From SZUA-36 sp964650905 (GTDB lineage Bacteria; Pseudomonadota; Gammaproteobacteria; Xanthomonadales; SZUA-36), in NCBI GenBank assembly GCA_964650905.1, contig CAZYVH010000013.1, positions 1 to 50,386 of the forward strand: 50,386 nt of DNA, written 5' to 3'. The translations under genes were made by a program, and so were the position numbers. Position 1 is the first letter of the stretch; each line of letters opens with the position of its first letter. The notes below the pieces were generated by a model, which did not search any database, was not told the origin of the DNA, and saw nothing but the letters and a program-made list of their open reading frames with translations. Positions 36,665 to 44,671 of the stretch are shown here, one piece after another.

Positions 36665-36825
36665 CCCGAACGGAAAGACGTAGCGGTAGTCACTTAAGCC
36701 GCCTATTGCACCAGCAGCCGGGTTACCAGTGCAGCATGTGGGTTGATAAATACAGGGTTTGCATATTTTTGTTCAAAAAACCGGACACCTTGCTTTTTTA
36801 TTTGAGTTAAGTTTAAACTCTGAAT

Positions 36826-36844
36826 AACCAATTTAATTTTGGTT
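36826..36844. promoter_or_regulatory. Small inverted repeat upstream of the TonB receptor gene
   Basis: AACCAA (36826-36831) and TTGGTT (36839-36844) with a 7-base AT spacer, 30 bases before the ATG at 36874. A 10-bp palindrome AGTTTAAACT lies just upstream at about 36810-36819. The whole 36740-36860 stretch is AT-rich, as expected for a promoter region. It is an operator candidate only. Confidence 0.3.
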
Positions 36845-36873
36845 TCAATATAACTATCAGAGTGAGAGGCACC

Positions 36874-39279
36874 ATGAAGACTTCAGTCATTTTTAAAAGC
36901 TTAGTATTACTCCCTACACTACTTTTCTGTACGCTCTCGGTCGCACAGGAGGCGGCCGCAACGGGTGAGGATGAGGCAAACAGCAACGCACTAGAAGAGG
37001 TCATGGTCACGGCCACACGACGTGGTGAAGAAGACATCATGTCCATGCCGATTTCCATCTCGGCATTGACCGGCAGCGAGGTTGAAAAATACGCCTTGAG
37101 AGACCTCAATGATATAGCCGTTGCGATACCCGGCCTGTCGTCGGGTACCGTGTCCGCGTTTAAATCCGCGCAGTTTGCCATGCGTGGCGTTTCTGAGCAA
37201 ACCATTATCCTTTACAAGGAATCGCCAGTCGGGGTGACGCTCGACGAATTCGTCGTCCCACATATCCAGACATCGAACCTGGAGATGTTCGATGTCGAGG
37301 CGGTCGAGGTGCTGCGTGGACCGCAGGGTACGTTGTTTGGCAAGAACACCACTGGTGGCGTCATCAATGTGCGTACCAAGCGGCCGGTTCTGGAAGAAAA
37401 CAGTATCGACATACGCGCTCAATATGGTGATTGGGGAACCAAAAAAGGCAACCTTGCACTCAACTTCGCAGCCGGTGATACAGCAGCTTTCCGGTTTGCA
37501 GGTATGTTTTTGAAATCCAATGGTTATTACAAAAACAATGCACCGTATGGACCCATCGGCGCAATCGTACCTTTTAATACAAGTCATGTGGGCGAATCCG
37601 GGGTAGGTGATGGGCGCAGACTTGGTGGCGATGACGTATTCTCCGGACGGGCCAAGTTGTTATGGAGTCCCAACGATGACGTTAATATCCTGCTGCAGTA
37701 CGAGATCGTGCGTGATGAAGGCGATACACCCCCCATCGTCCATGAGTCAAAGGCCGGATATCTATTCCCACTCTGGGGATTCCCTGCGGCCACTGGCGAC
37801 CCCATTGAGCATGCCGGCAATACCTTGCGTGATGACAAGTTCCTTAAAATGACCGCCGGGCATCGTGTGGATATCGATGGGTTTTACTTAAATGGTGACT
37901 GGGCTGTCAATGATGATTACACGGTTTATTTTAACGCCGGTAACCGCAAACAGAAATCAAGGCTGCCCAGTTCGTATGCCGGCCTCACCGGCCCGATTTC
38001 GCTGTTCGATGCAACCCGCGACGATAACCGCGAAACCAGGCAGGTGGAAGCGCGCATCGGTTCAGACCTGGATGGACCCTTCAACTTTACTGCCGGCGTT
38101 TTTTACCAGGAAGATGACACCGAGTTCTGTGTTGCCCAGATTGTGGGTTTCCTGGATGGCTTTTTCCTCGGCACACCGCCCGATTATTTCAATAACAATC
38201 CCCGTATCCTTTGTAACCGTCAGGATGCCGAGGCCAAAGCAGCCTACCTGGATGGCACTTGGGATGTCAGTGATCAACTGCATATCACCGCCGGTATTCG
38301 CTATACCGATGAGAAGAAGGCCTGGGCCGGCCGGCCAATGCGTTTTGCGCTGGATGGTGTACCACTCCTCGACATATTGAAAGAGCCTATTGAAGGCGTC
38401 GATTTTGAACGCTTCCCAGAGGGTGTGGTTTACAACGACCATAGCTGGAATGAGCCGACTTATCGCCTGATCTTTGGTTACGATTTTAGCGACGACCTGA
38501 CCGGTTTTATCGGTTATTCACGTGGATTCAAGAGTGGTGGATACAATGACCAACTGGGTACCCAGCTGGATCCGATTACCAGTCTGGCGGCTGAACCGAC
38601 TTCGCCGGAAATTGCTGATTCGTTTGAAGGCGGTATCAAGTCCACATTCGCTGATGGCGCGGCCACTTTTGCTTTGAATGCTTACTACGTGCAGTATTCT
38701 GATGCACAAAGGACGTTCAATGTGTCGTTCCCCGGTGGCGGCCAGGAAACCTTGTTTTTCAATGCGGCCGAAATGACCGTAAAGGGTATCGAGGCCGAGG
38801 GTGCATGGGCATTGAGCGATGCATTTACGGTGCGCTACAACATTGCCTGGATGGATGCAAAATACGACTCGTTTGAAGCTGATACCAATTTTGACGGCGT
38901 TGTCGATATCGATCTCAGTGGCAAGGAGGTGAGCAGGGCGCCAAAATGGATGGGTAGTATCGACGCCGCCTATACACATAAACTGGGACGACATGACCTG
39001 GAATGGGATTTGCGAGTTTCCTACGAAGATGATTCAATCGCCAGTTATTCGGACGTTGCACCGGAACTTGATACAATCCTTAATTCCAGGACATTGGTGG
39101 ATGCCAGCGTGACCTTCAGGGATGCGGATGATCGTTATTACGTAAAGGTACTGGGCAGCAACCTGACCGATGAACGTTATCGTACAGGGTCTCTTTCTGT
39201 TGCGACCCTGTGGATCATGTCCGCTTATGGTCCACCAAGGTATTTCGGCGTGGAGTTTGGCACCAAGCTTGATTTCTGA
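36874..39279 (+). CDS. TonB-dependent outer-membrane receptor
   Basis: An 801-residue receptor with a signal peptide (SLVLLPTLLFCTLSVAQ), then the TonB-box region and plug: EEVMVTATRRGEEDIMSMPISISAL, RGVS, VEVLRGPQGTLFGKNTTGGVINV. The barrel ends in YFGVEFGTKLDF with a terminal Phe. This plug style is typical of the large receptor family used by marine and aquatic proteobacteria for organic substrates as well as siderophores. No siderophore genes are nearby and the following genes are catabolic, so uptake of a hydrophobic or cyclic organic compound is a reasonable inference. GAGAGG precedes the ATG. Confidence 0.93.
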   Translation: MKTSVIFKSLVLLPTLLFCTLSVAQEAAATGEDEANSNALEEVMVTATRRGEEDIMSMPISISALTGSEVEKYALRDLNDIAVAIPGLSSGTVSAFKSAQFAMRGVSEQTIILYKESPVGVTLDEFVVPHIQTSNLEMFDVEAVEVLRGPQGTLFGKNTTGGVINVRTKRPVLEENSIDIRAQYGDWGTKKGNLALNFAAGDTAAFRFAGMFLKSNGYYKNNAPYGPIGAIVPFNTSHVGESGVGDGRRLGGDDVFSGRAKLLWSPNDDVNILLQYEIVRDEGDTPPIVHESKAGYLFPLWGFPAATGDPIEHAGNTLRDDKFLKMTAGHRVDIDGFYLNGDWAVNDDYTVYFNAGNRKQKSRLPSSYAGLTGPISLFDATRDDNRETRQVEARIGSDLDGPFNFTAGVFYQEDDTEFCVAQIVGFLDGFFLGTPPDYFNNNPRILCNRQDAEAKAAYLDGTWDVSDQLHITAGIRYTDEKKAWAGRPMRFALDGVPLLDILKEPIEGVDFERFPEGVVYNDHSWNEPTYRLIFGYDFSDDLTGFIGYSRGFKSGGYNDQLGTQLDPITSLAAEPTSPEIADSFEGGIKSTFADGAATFALNAYYVQYSDAQRTFNVSFPGGGQETLFFNAAEMTVKGIEAEGAWALSDAFTVRYNIAWMDAKYDSFEADTNFDGVVDIDLSGKEVSRAPKWMGSIDAAYTHKLGRHDLEWDLRVSYEDDSIASYSDVAPELDTILNSRTLVDASVTFRDADDRYYVKVLGSNLTDERYRTGSLSVATLWIMSAYGPPRYFGVEFGTKLDF

Positions 39280-39299
39280 TATTAATTAGCGGGTGACAC

Positions 39300-39326
39300 A
39301 AAGGCCGGCGCCTGGCGCCGGCCTTT
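39300..39326 (+). terminator. Terminator-like hairpin after the TonB receptor
   Basis: AAAGGCCGGCGC and GCGCCGGCCTTT form a perfect 12-bp stem with a 3-base loop, 20 bases after the receptor stop. The T run is only three bases long, so efficiency is uncertain. It may serve both strands. Confidence 0.75.
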
Positions 39327-39567
39327 GTTATGCATTACATACAGTAGCCAAGACTAAATCTCTCAGACAGTATCCGATTGGGTCAAGCTTAATCATCTGT
39401 TTTCCCCCTGAAAGCGGTTACTTGCCAGACATGAAATTCAGCTACGCGAACAACCGGAACCGGCCAGTCCATACCGCGTCATCCAGATAACCTTTTCGTT
39501 GTTGGAAAACATGTTTTCAAAGAAACGGAAACACTGGAAAAACAATTGCGAGATTCGTGCCTTCTCG

Positions 39568-39849
39568 TTAGGGATCGCTTCTGACAACCACGGTATCCGC
39601 GACGGCAATCACTTCGTCACATGCCAGGCTTGAGCGTGTTGCGTGTTCACGCACTGCTTCCTCGCTGTTACCCTGGTAGATGCAAACAGTACCCAATCGG
39701 CCATCAGGCTCAGCCAGTACATATGAACGAATCCAACGAACATCATCCGGCATTTCTTCATCGCCTACGCGACGAGATTCTTCAGCAGCGGCTCCAAGCT
39801 CAGGTGCATCTGCCCATGCGCTACGACGCAAAATTACATAGGTTTTCAT
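39568..39849 (-). CDS. DUF4242 family protein (SCO4226-like)
   Basis: A 93-residue protein with the pattern of DUF4242/SCO4226-type small proteins: MKTYVILRRSAWA at the start, a middle segment RWIRSYVLAEPDGRLGTVCIYQGNSEEAVREHA and VIAVADTVV at the end, which gives a ferredoxin-like alpha/beta fold. A Streptomyces member binds nickel, but no general function is established. GAGGAT lies before the ATG. It sits 215 bases downstream of the Rieske oxygenase gene on the same strand and may be co-expressed with it. Confidence 0.8.
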   Translation of the reverse strand: MKTYVILRRSAWADAPELGAAAEESRRVGDEEMPDDVRWIRSYVLAEPDGRLGTVCIYQGNSEEAVREHATRSSLACDEVIAVADTVVVRSDP

Positions 39850-40064
39850 GGTTCTATCCTCAATTGTATTTATTTGGTATGTTAATTGATGAGGACCCCG
39901 CCAATGCGAGTTCCTGCAATAACTATAGACGTTGAAGTAGGTTATTGCTTTTTGTTGACCAACGCAGCAGTGCAGTCACAGGTGGCCTCCCTTCGGGCCA
40001 GGCGCACAGCGGTCATTGGAACAGATGAATTCCGGCGCTGTCTATCCGGATGCCGTGCGGGGAG

Positions 40065-41426
40065 TTATTCCTCTGCCTGTATATAGCGCTCAAGCTCCTT
40101 GTGGAAGTGGCGGATGCGTTGCTCCTGCTCACCCCACACTGCGCCATCAAAACCTTTGGATCGAATACCACGTTGAACCACCGGCAGCAATTCTGAATCC
40201 TGGTCGAGTACTTCGCCCAGGTTGGCCGGTTCACCGACGCCCGTGTACTCGGTATCGGGCCGGATTTCACCGCTTGTGTCGGTGCCTTCCGGCAGACCCA
40301 TCCAGCCCGGCACCGAGTAGTTCGGGTCTGTAACCGGCCGCACCAGGGTCATGGTGTCGTAATAAAATTTTTCTGGGTCTGTCGGATGCGGCATGAAACG
40401 CATCAGGAACGCGCCTTCCGGGTGTAAACCTATCTGCACGTTGGGAAAGATTCCAGTTGCCCAGCTATCCGTCAACTGGCCATCCGTGAAGCGCTCATAA
40501 CCCAGCCCAAGTTTGGCTGAACGCTCACGTTTGGCCCGCTGTATCGCCCTGCGCACGTCCCTGGCGCTGCCGTTGTATTGTGAGGGGTCAATACCGGCCT
40601 CTGACAGCATGTATTCGAGGGCCGGATTCATACCGTCCTGGTCTGCCTGGCGCTGCGTCTTGATACCGATGGGCACCAGCATACGGCTGCCACCGTGCGG
40701 ATAGAGATCAACCTGCACGTTCATGTCATCCATGAGATCCTGTGTCTGCGGGTGCACCGCGTGCAGGTGATAGGTCTCGAAGAAGGCGTCAATGCCGGTT
40801 TTCCAGTTGGCCGCCCATTCGCTGATCGTGTGCCGCACGCAATACATTTTGTCCAGTTCGTAACATTCCAGATAGCCTTCAGGCAAGCCGAGGGATTCTG
40901 AGAGCGGCGTGGGCTTTTCAGCCATATTGATGAACACCAGGCCGGCATGGGTCTGGCAGGCAACGGGCTTCATACGCGGGTTTTGCTTGATCAAATCCGG
41001 ATTGAACGTTTCCCGGTCGGTTACCCGTGTACAGACCCCGTCCAGGCCGTATTGCCAGGAATGGAACGCACAGGTGAATTGCACCAGGCTACCCCGGTCG
41101 TTGTGCACCAACTGGTTACCTCGATGGGCGCAGACGTTATAAAGCGCTTTCACAGAGCCGTCTTGCTGGCGCACGATGATGATGCTCTCGCGGCCGATGC
41201 GGAACACACTGTAATCACCGGCCTCCGGGATGTCTGTTTCGATGCCTGCGATCAACCAGGTCCGGGTCCACATTTTTTCCCATTCCAGGGCCATGAATTC
41301 CGGGCTGTAGTAACGTGTGGGGTCGAGCACATCCAGGCCGTTATCGATAAACGGTTGTTTGGCCTCCAGATCATCAGGCCCGGCCTCGGGATTAATTTGC
41401 CAACTCTCTACAACATTTGCACCCAT
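40065..41426 (-). CDS. Rieske-type aromatic ring-hydroxylating oxygenase, alpha subunit
   Basis: A 453-residue oxygenase alpha subunit. The N-terminal Rieske domain has Cys99-x-His101 (CAHRGN) and Cys119-x2-His122 (CAFHSW). The catalytic domain has the mononuclear-iron triad region NWKTGIDAFFETYHLHAVHP, with His220 and His225 and the bridging acidic residue Asp213. Such enzymes insert O2 into aromatic or other cyclic substrates using electrons from a ferredoxin and reductase. No beta subunit or reductase gene is adjacent. A Rieske ferredoxin lies 6.5 kb away at 47.9-48.3 kb. The ATG at 41426 (MGANVVESWQ) has AAAGGAAC upstream. Probably co-transcribed with the preceding CMD-like gene. The substrate is not predictable. 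Confidence 0.93.
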   Translation of the reverse strand: MGANVVESWQINPEAGPDDLEAKQPFIDNGLDVLDPTRYYSPEFMALEWEKMWTRTWLIAGIETDIPEAGDYSVFRIGRESIIIVRQQDGSVKALYNVCAHRGNQLVHNDRGSLVQFTCAFHSWQYGLDGVCTRVTDRETFNPDLIKQNPRMKPVACQTHAGLVFINMAEKPTPLSESLGLPEGYLECYELDKMYCVRHTISEWAANWKTGIDAFFETYHLHAVHPQTQDLMDDMNVQVDLYPHGGSRMLVPIGIKTQRQADQDGMNPALEYMLSEAGIDPSQYNGSARDVRRAIQRAKRERSAKLGLGYERFTDGQLTDSWATGIFPNVQIGLHPEGAFLMRFMPHPTDPEKFYYDTMTLVRPVTDPNYSVPGWMGLPEGTDTSGEIRPDTEYTGVGEPANLGEVLDQDSELLPVVQRGIRSKGFDGAVWGEQEQRIRHFHKELERYIQAEE

Positions 41427-41449
41427 ACACTTGTTCCTTTCAATTCCTG

Positions 41450-42013
41450 TCAGCTGTCTTTGCCGAACTCGCAGTAGCCCTCTTTTTCCACCAACCCGAA
41501 AGTGAAAGACAGCTTGACGAGACCGACGATAACGGCCATGCACAAACCCAGTTCCAGGATGTCTTCATCACTGAAGTGACGTTTCAGCTTAGCATGCAAC
41601 GCCGGGGTGAGTGTGCCATCCGCGTTGTTCAAAGCGATTTCATCAGCCAGTTCCATCACCGCCTGCTCATCTTCACTGAAGCCGGTGTAGTCCTGCCGCC
41701 ACATCGCGTCAATTTGTTCCTGTGAATAACCCAGTTCGCTGACACCTGAGAGATTCTGCAGATTACAGGTGCGGCAACCGTGATTCATACTCAGACGCAA
41801 ACGTGAAAGTTGCTTGTGTTTTTGACCGACCCGGCCATCGAAAAATATATTCTGGTAAAACTGCACCATGGCAAAATCCAGCAATTCCGGCGCCTTGGCA
41901 AAAACGTCGACAAAGGTTGGTGTACCCGTCAACTCATTCAGGGCATCCCAGGCAATCCTCGCACCTTCGGATAATTTGTCCCTGGGAACCCGGGTCAGTA
42001 GTGTTTCTGTCAT
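41450..42013 (-). CDS. Carboxymuconolactone decarboxylase-like (AhpD-fold) protein
   Basis: A 187-residue all-helical protein of the CMD/AhpD family. It shows FAMVQFYQNIFFDGRVGQKHKQLSRLRLSMNHGCRTCNLQN, with a CxxC pair (Cys at about 81 and 84) typical of the redox-active members, and an ELGLCMAVIVGLVKL segment typical of CMD-domain helices. True decarboxylases and AhpD-like disulfide reductases share this fold, so the reaction is uncertain. It is the first gene of the minus-strand operon with the Rieske oxygenase, 23 bases apart. Confidence 0.85.
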   Translation of the reverse strand: MTETLLTRVPRDKLSEGARIAWDALNELTGTPTFVDVFAKAPELLDFAMVQFYQNIFFDGRVGQKHKQLSRLRLSMNHGCRTCNLQNLSGVSELGYSQEQIDAMWRQDYTGFSEDEQAVMELADEIALNNADGTLTPALHAKLKRHFSDEDILELGLCMAVIVGLVKLSFTFGLVEKEGYCEFGKDS

Positions 42014-42078
42014 GGTTTTGTCCTCATTGTTTGGCCGAAAGCCGCATCATTTCAAGGTATTGTCATTAGGGGAAATTA

Positions 42079-42107
42079 ATTATATGCTGCGGCGCAAGCA
42101 AAATAAA
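42079..42107 (-). promoter_or_regulatory. Likely promoter of the CMD-Rieske oxygenase operon
   Basis: On the minus strand TATAAT lies at 42084-42079 with TTTATT as a weak -35 at 42107-42102, spacing 17. The start of transcription would give a leader of about 60-70 bases before the ATG at 42013. The -35 lies inside a 26-bp palindrome. Confidence 0.55.
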
Positions 42108-42126
42108 CAATCATGATTGTTTATTT
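42101..42126. promoter_or_regulatory. Perfect 26-bp palindrome, operator candidate
   Basis: The left half AAATAAACAATCA is followed directly by its exact reverse complement, centred at 42113/42114. The size, symmetry and overlap with the promoter of the minus-strand operon fit the operators of TetR-family repressors that control catabolic genes. No regulator gene is in the window. Confidence 0.75.
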
Positions 42127-42132
42127 GTTTTC

Positions 42133-42270
42133 AACATGGAAGGGATCAGTGTCAAGTGCCAGGGTAATTAACATGGAAGGGGTCGGAGTCAAGCGCCAGG
42201 GTAATTTAAACATGGAAGGGTTCGGAGTCAAGCGCCAGGTTAATTTACACTGGCACTTGACTCCGACCCC
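42133..42270. repeat. Three direct copies of a 37-39 bp unit plus one inverted arm (GGGGTCGGAGTC family)
   Basis: Units begin AACATGGAAGGG at 42133, 42170 and 42209, each containing a TC-GAGTCAAG-GCCAG core. An inverted arm CACTGGCACTTGACTCCG... ending ACCCC lies at 42248-42270 and can pair with any of them. The core resembles the elements near 47.8 and 48.3 kb. The stretch lies between the operator and an SDR gene remnant. Confidence 0.9.
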
Positions 42271-42314
42271 ATTCACAATAAACAGATTAATATTATTCAG
42301 GACCCCTTAGAGAT

Positions 42315-42431
42315 ATGAATAATCCAATGTCAGAAGTTTCTTCTCCCGTATGCTTGCTGCTGTCAGAAGGCGCATCCTATGTCACCGGTCAGGTGATTTC
42401 CGTCAACGGTGGCTATACCATCGCAACGTAA
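42315..42431 (+). pseudogene. C-terminal remnant of a short-chain dehydrogenase/reductase
   Basis: The frame ATG...TAA encodes 38 residues, of which the last 33 read as an SDR C-terminus: VCLLLSEGASYVTGQVISVNG followed by GY and a short tail. Full SDRs are about 250 residues, and the Rossmann fold, Ser-Tyr-Lys triad and most of the chain are absent. The missing 5' part is replaced by the direct/inverted repeat block that ends about 45 bases upstream, so a deletion or repeat insertion probably truncated the gene. Its reading direction and its 22-base distance to the next gene suggest that it once headed the acyl-CoA dehydrogenase operon. Confidence 0.8.
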
Positions 42432-42453
42432 AGTACCGCTTGGAGCTTACAAC

Positions 42454-43599
42454 ATGGCGTCGTCCTTTCAATTCAATCCGCTGCAGATTCCTGATGAATT
42501 AAAACCCTTGCGCAGGGAAGTGCGCAGCTTCCTGGGTGAAGCAAGCAAAGACTGGTCTGGCTGGGAACTCGGCCATTCGTGGACAGGTTTCGACCCTGAA
42601 TTCAGCCGCAAAATCGGTCAACGTGGCTGGATCGGTATGACCTGGTCCGAACAATACGGTGGCCACGACCGGTCCGCCTTGGAACGCTTTGTCGTTGTCG
42701 AAGAAATGCTGGCAGCGGGTGCACCTTTGGGTGCTCACTGGATTGGTGACCGGCAAAGTGGTCCACTGCTGCTGCGTCTGGGCACTGAAGATCAACGTCA
42801 GCGTTTTTTGCCGATGATTGCCCGTGGTGAAGCCGCTTTCTGTATCGGCCTCAGTGAGCCGGGATCCGGCTCCGACCTGGCATCCATTCGCTCCCGCGCA
42901 GATAAAGTCGACGATGGCTGGCGTCTCAATGGTCGCAAGATCTGGACGACATACGCCCACCTGAGCGATTTTATGATCGGTCTTTTCCGCAGTGACCGCA
43001 GCAAGGAGAGACACGCAGGCCTGTCACAATTTCTTATCGACCTTGGCAGTTCCGGCATCGAGGTAAGACCCATTGCAGACCTGACCGGTGAAGCCCACTT
43101 CAACGAGGTTCTTTTCGAAGATGTGTTTGTGCCGGACGACATGCTGGTGGGTAGCGAAGGCAATGGCTGGCAGCAAGTCACTTCTGAACTGACCTTTGAA
43201 CGCAGCCAGCCTGATCGATTTATGAGTTGCTTCTCCCTGCTGCCCCTGTCCATTGATGCCCAGCAAGGCAGCGGCGACCGCCTGGCCTGCCGTCAGATTG
43301 GCCAGTCCCTGTCAGAACTGGTGATCCTGCGTGAAATGTCATTGTCTATCCTCGGTCAGTTGGAGCAGGGTCACACGCCCTCCCAGGAAGCCGCACTGGT
43401 GAAAGAACTCGGCAACAGTTACGAGCAGCGAGCACCCGGCATGGTTCGTGAGCTCTTTGATACACCGGCTGTCATGAACCGGGGTGACCGCTTCAGTGAA
43501 CTGCAGGCTTACCTGACAATGACCGTACCGAGTTTTTCTCTGCGCGGTGGCACCCGGGAGATTCTGCGCGGCATTATCGCCAAGGGGTTGGGCTTGTAA
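42454..43599 (+). CDS. Acyl-CoA dehydrogenase, subunit with flavin/substrate mid-domain
   Basis: A 381-residue ACAD-family protein. The middle beta-domain motif is intact (LSEPGSGSDLA at 133-143, followed by GRKIWTT). Glu249 in LTFER is a candidate catalytic base in the position used by isovaleryl-CoA-type enzymes. The C-terminus has SLRGGTREILRGIIAKGLGL, typical of FadE-like proteins. The R-x-Q-F-G...F-Q FAD/dimer motif expected near residue 265-280 is not recognisable. The next gene carries that motif and starts in a TAATG overlap. The pair resembles the alpha2beta2 dehydrogenases of steroid side-chain degradation, where two different subunits share one FAD site. GGAG precedes the ATG. Confidence 0.9.
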   Translation: MASSFQFNPLQIPDELKPLRREVRSFLGEASKDWSGWELGHSWTGFDPEFSRKIGQRGWIGMTWSEQYGGHDRSALERFVVVEEMLAAGAPLGAHWIGDRQSGPLLLRLGTEDQRQRFLPMIARGEAAFCIGLSEPGSGSDLASIRSRADKVDDGWRLNGRKIWTTYAHLSDFMIGLFRSDRSKERHAGLSQFLIDLGSSGIEVRPIADLTGEAHFNEVLFEDVFVPDDMLVGSEGNGWQQVTSELTFERSQPDRFMSCFSLLPLSIDAQQGSGDRLACRQIGQSLSELVILREMSLSILGQLEQGHTPSQEAALVKELGNSYEQRAPGMVRELFDTPAVMNRGDRFSELQAYLTMTVPSFSLRGGTREILRGIIAKGLGL

Positions 43600-44642
43600 T
43601 GAATGCTGAAATGAATATTGGAGAATTATTCGCCGAGCAGATGGATCGTCTGCTAAGCGAAAGTGTCTCCCGCGAGTTGTTGATCAGCGTCGAAAATGGC
43701 CAGGCGGCAGATACGCTCTGGCAGACGCTGGAAGAACTGGGGTTTTTGTTGGCGCTTGTGGACGAAGAAAGCGGTGGCTCGGGCCTTGACTGGGAGGATA
43801 TCGAGCCGACCCTGCGCTGCGCTGGTCGTCATGCGGCGCCGGTTCCACTTCCAGAAGCACTGCTGGCCAACGGGGTGCTTGCAGGTGCTGGCCTAGCCCT
43901 GCCCACCGGGCCGGTGACCGTCAGCACCGCCCTGTATCAGCTGGATGCCAACGATGAACTCCACGGGCACGACAGTGACGTTGCCTGGGCGCCTGTGTGT
44001 GAGAACATGGTTGCCATTGCCGAACGGGGTAACGATAAATACGTGTGCCTGTTGTCGCCGGAACAATGCCAGGTCGAGTCCCAGGAAACCCTGGCGCGGG
44101 TGCCAACCGGGGCGCTGAACCTTGCCGGCGTTACCCCGTTGGCAATTGCCGGGGCACCCCGGACAATAGGCGAGCTTGGTCTGCTCCCTTATCTCGCCGG
44201 CATGCGCACGGTTCAGATTGGAGGCGCCCTCGAAGAAGTGCTTGGCCTGTGTGTCGAATACGCCAATGACCGGGAGCAATTTGGTCGCCCCATTGGCAAG
44301 TTTCAGGCGATTCAACACGCGATTGCCGAACTTGCGTCACAGACCGCCGCGGCACAGGTTGCGGGTCAGTATGCTTGCCGCCAGATTGATGCCGGCAACG
44401 CCGAGTACGGCGGCATGGTCGCCAAAATCCGGGCCGGCCAGGCGGCGGGCCGGGGGGCTGAAATTGCCCACCAGGTATTTGGTGCCATTGGTTTCACCGA
44501 TGAGCACAGCCTGCACTATCTCACCCGGCGCCTTTGGCAGTGGCGCAGCGATGCGGGCAGTGAGTTCTGGTGGTCCGAGCGGCTTGGGCGCAAAGCCATC
44601 ACCGCGGGTGGTGATGGCCTGTGGCCATCCATAGCAGGTTGA
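43599..44642 (+). CDS. Acyl-CoA dehydrogenase, partner subunit with C-terminal FAD motif
   Basis: A 347-residue ACAD-family protein, shorter than a self-sufficient enzyme (about 380-400). It lacks a clear mid-domain SEPGSGSD-type motif: the corresponding region, around residues 105-160, is reduced and divergent. It keeps the C-terminal half: YANDREQFGRPIGKFQAIQH (221-240) and HQVFGAIGFTDEHSLHYLTRR (291-311). These are the elements missing or degraded in the preceding subunit. The ATG overlaps the previous stop (TAATG), which supports a stoichiometric heteromer; a second Met at 43611 is possible. Confidence 0.88.
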   Translation: MNAEMNIGELFAEQMDRLLSESVSRELLISVENGQAADTLWQTLEELGFLLALVDEESGGSGLDWEDIEPTLRCAGRHAAPVPLPEALLANGVLAGAGLALPTGPVTVSTALYQLDANDELHGHDSDVAWAPVCENMVAIAERGNDKYVCLLSPEQCQVESQETLARVPTGALNLAGVTPLAIAGAPRTIGELGLLPYLAGMRTVQIGGALEEVLGLCVEYANDREQFGRPIGKFQAIQHAIAELASQTAAAQVAGQYACRQIDAGNAEYGGMVAKIRAGQAAGRGAEIAHQVFGAIGFTDEHSLHYLTRRLWQWRSDAGSEFWWSERLGRKAITAGGDGLWPSIAG

Positions 44643-44671
44643 TTTTTCATTCAGTTCCGGGCACTCAAATC

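Noticed and set aside
39505..39518. 14-bp perfect palindrome GAAAACATGTTTTC
   Set aside because: It lies in a convergent 3' region between the TonB receptor and the DUF4242 gene, not in front of a promoter, and a 14-bp palindrome is expected now and then by chance.
39850..40064. Possible small gene between the DUF4242 and Rieske oxygenase genes
   Set aside because: No frame has both a plausible start and a recognisable product; I see no conserved motif, hairpin or promoter strong enough to report.
42113..42310. 65-codon plus-strand frame through the operator and repeat block
   Set aside because: It is made of the repeat unit read in frame (VGVKRQGNLNMEG-like units), has no ribosome-binding site and overlaps the palindrome.
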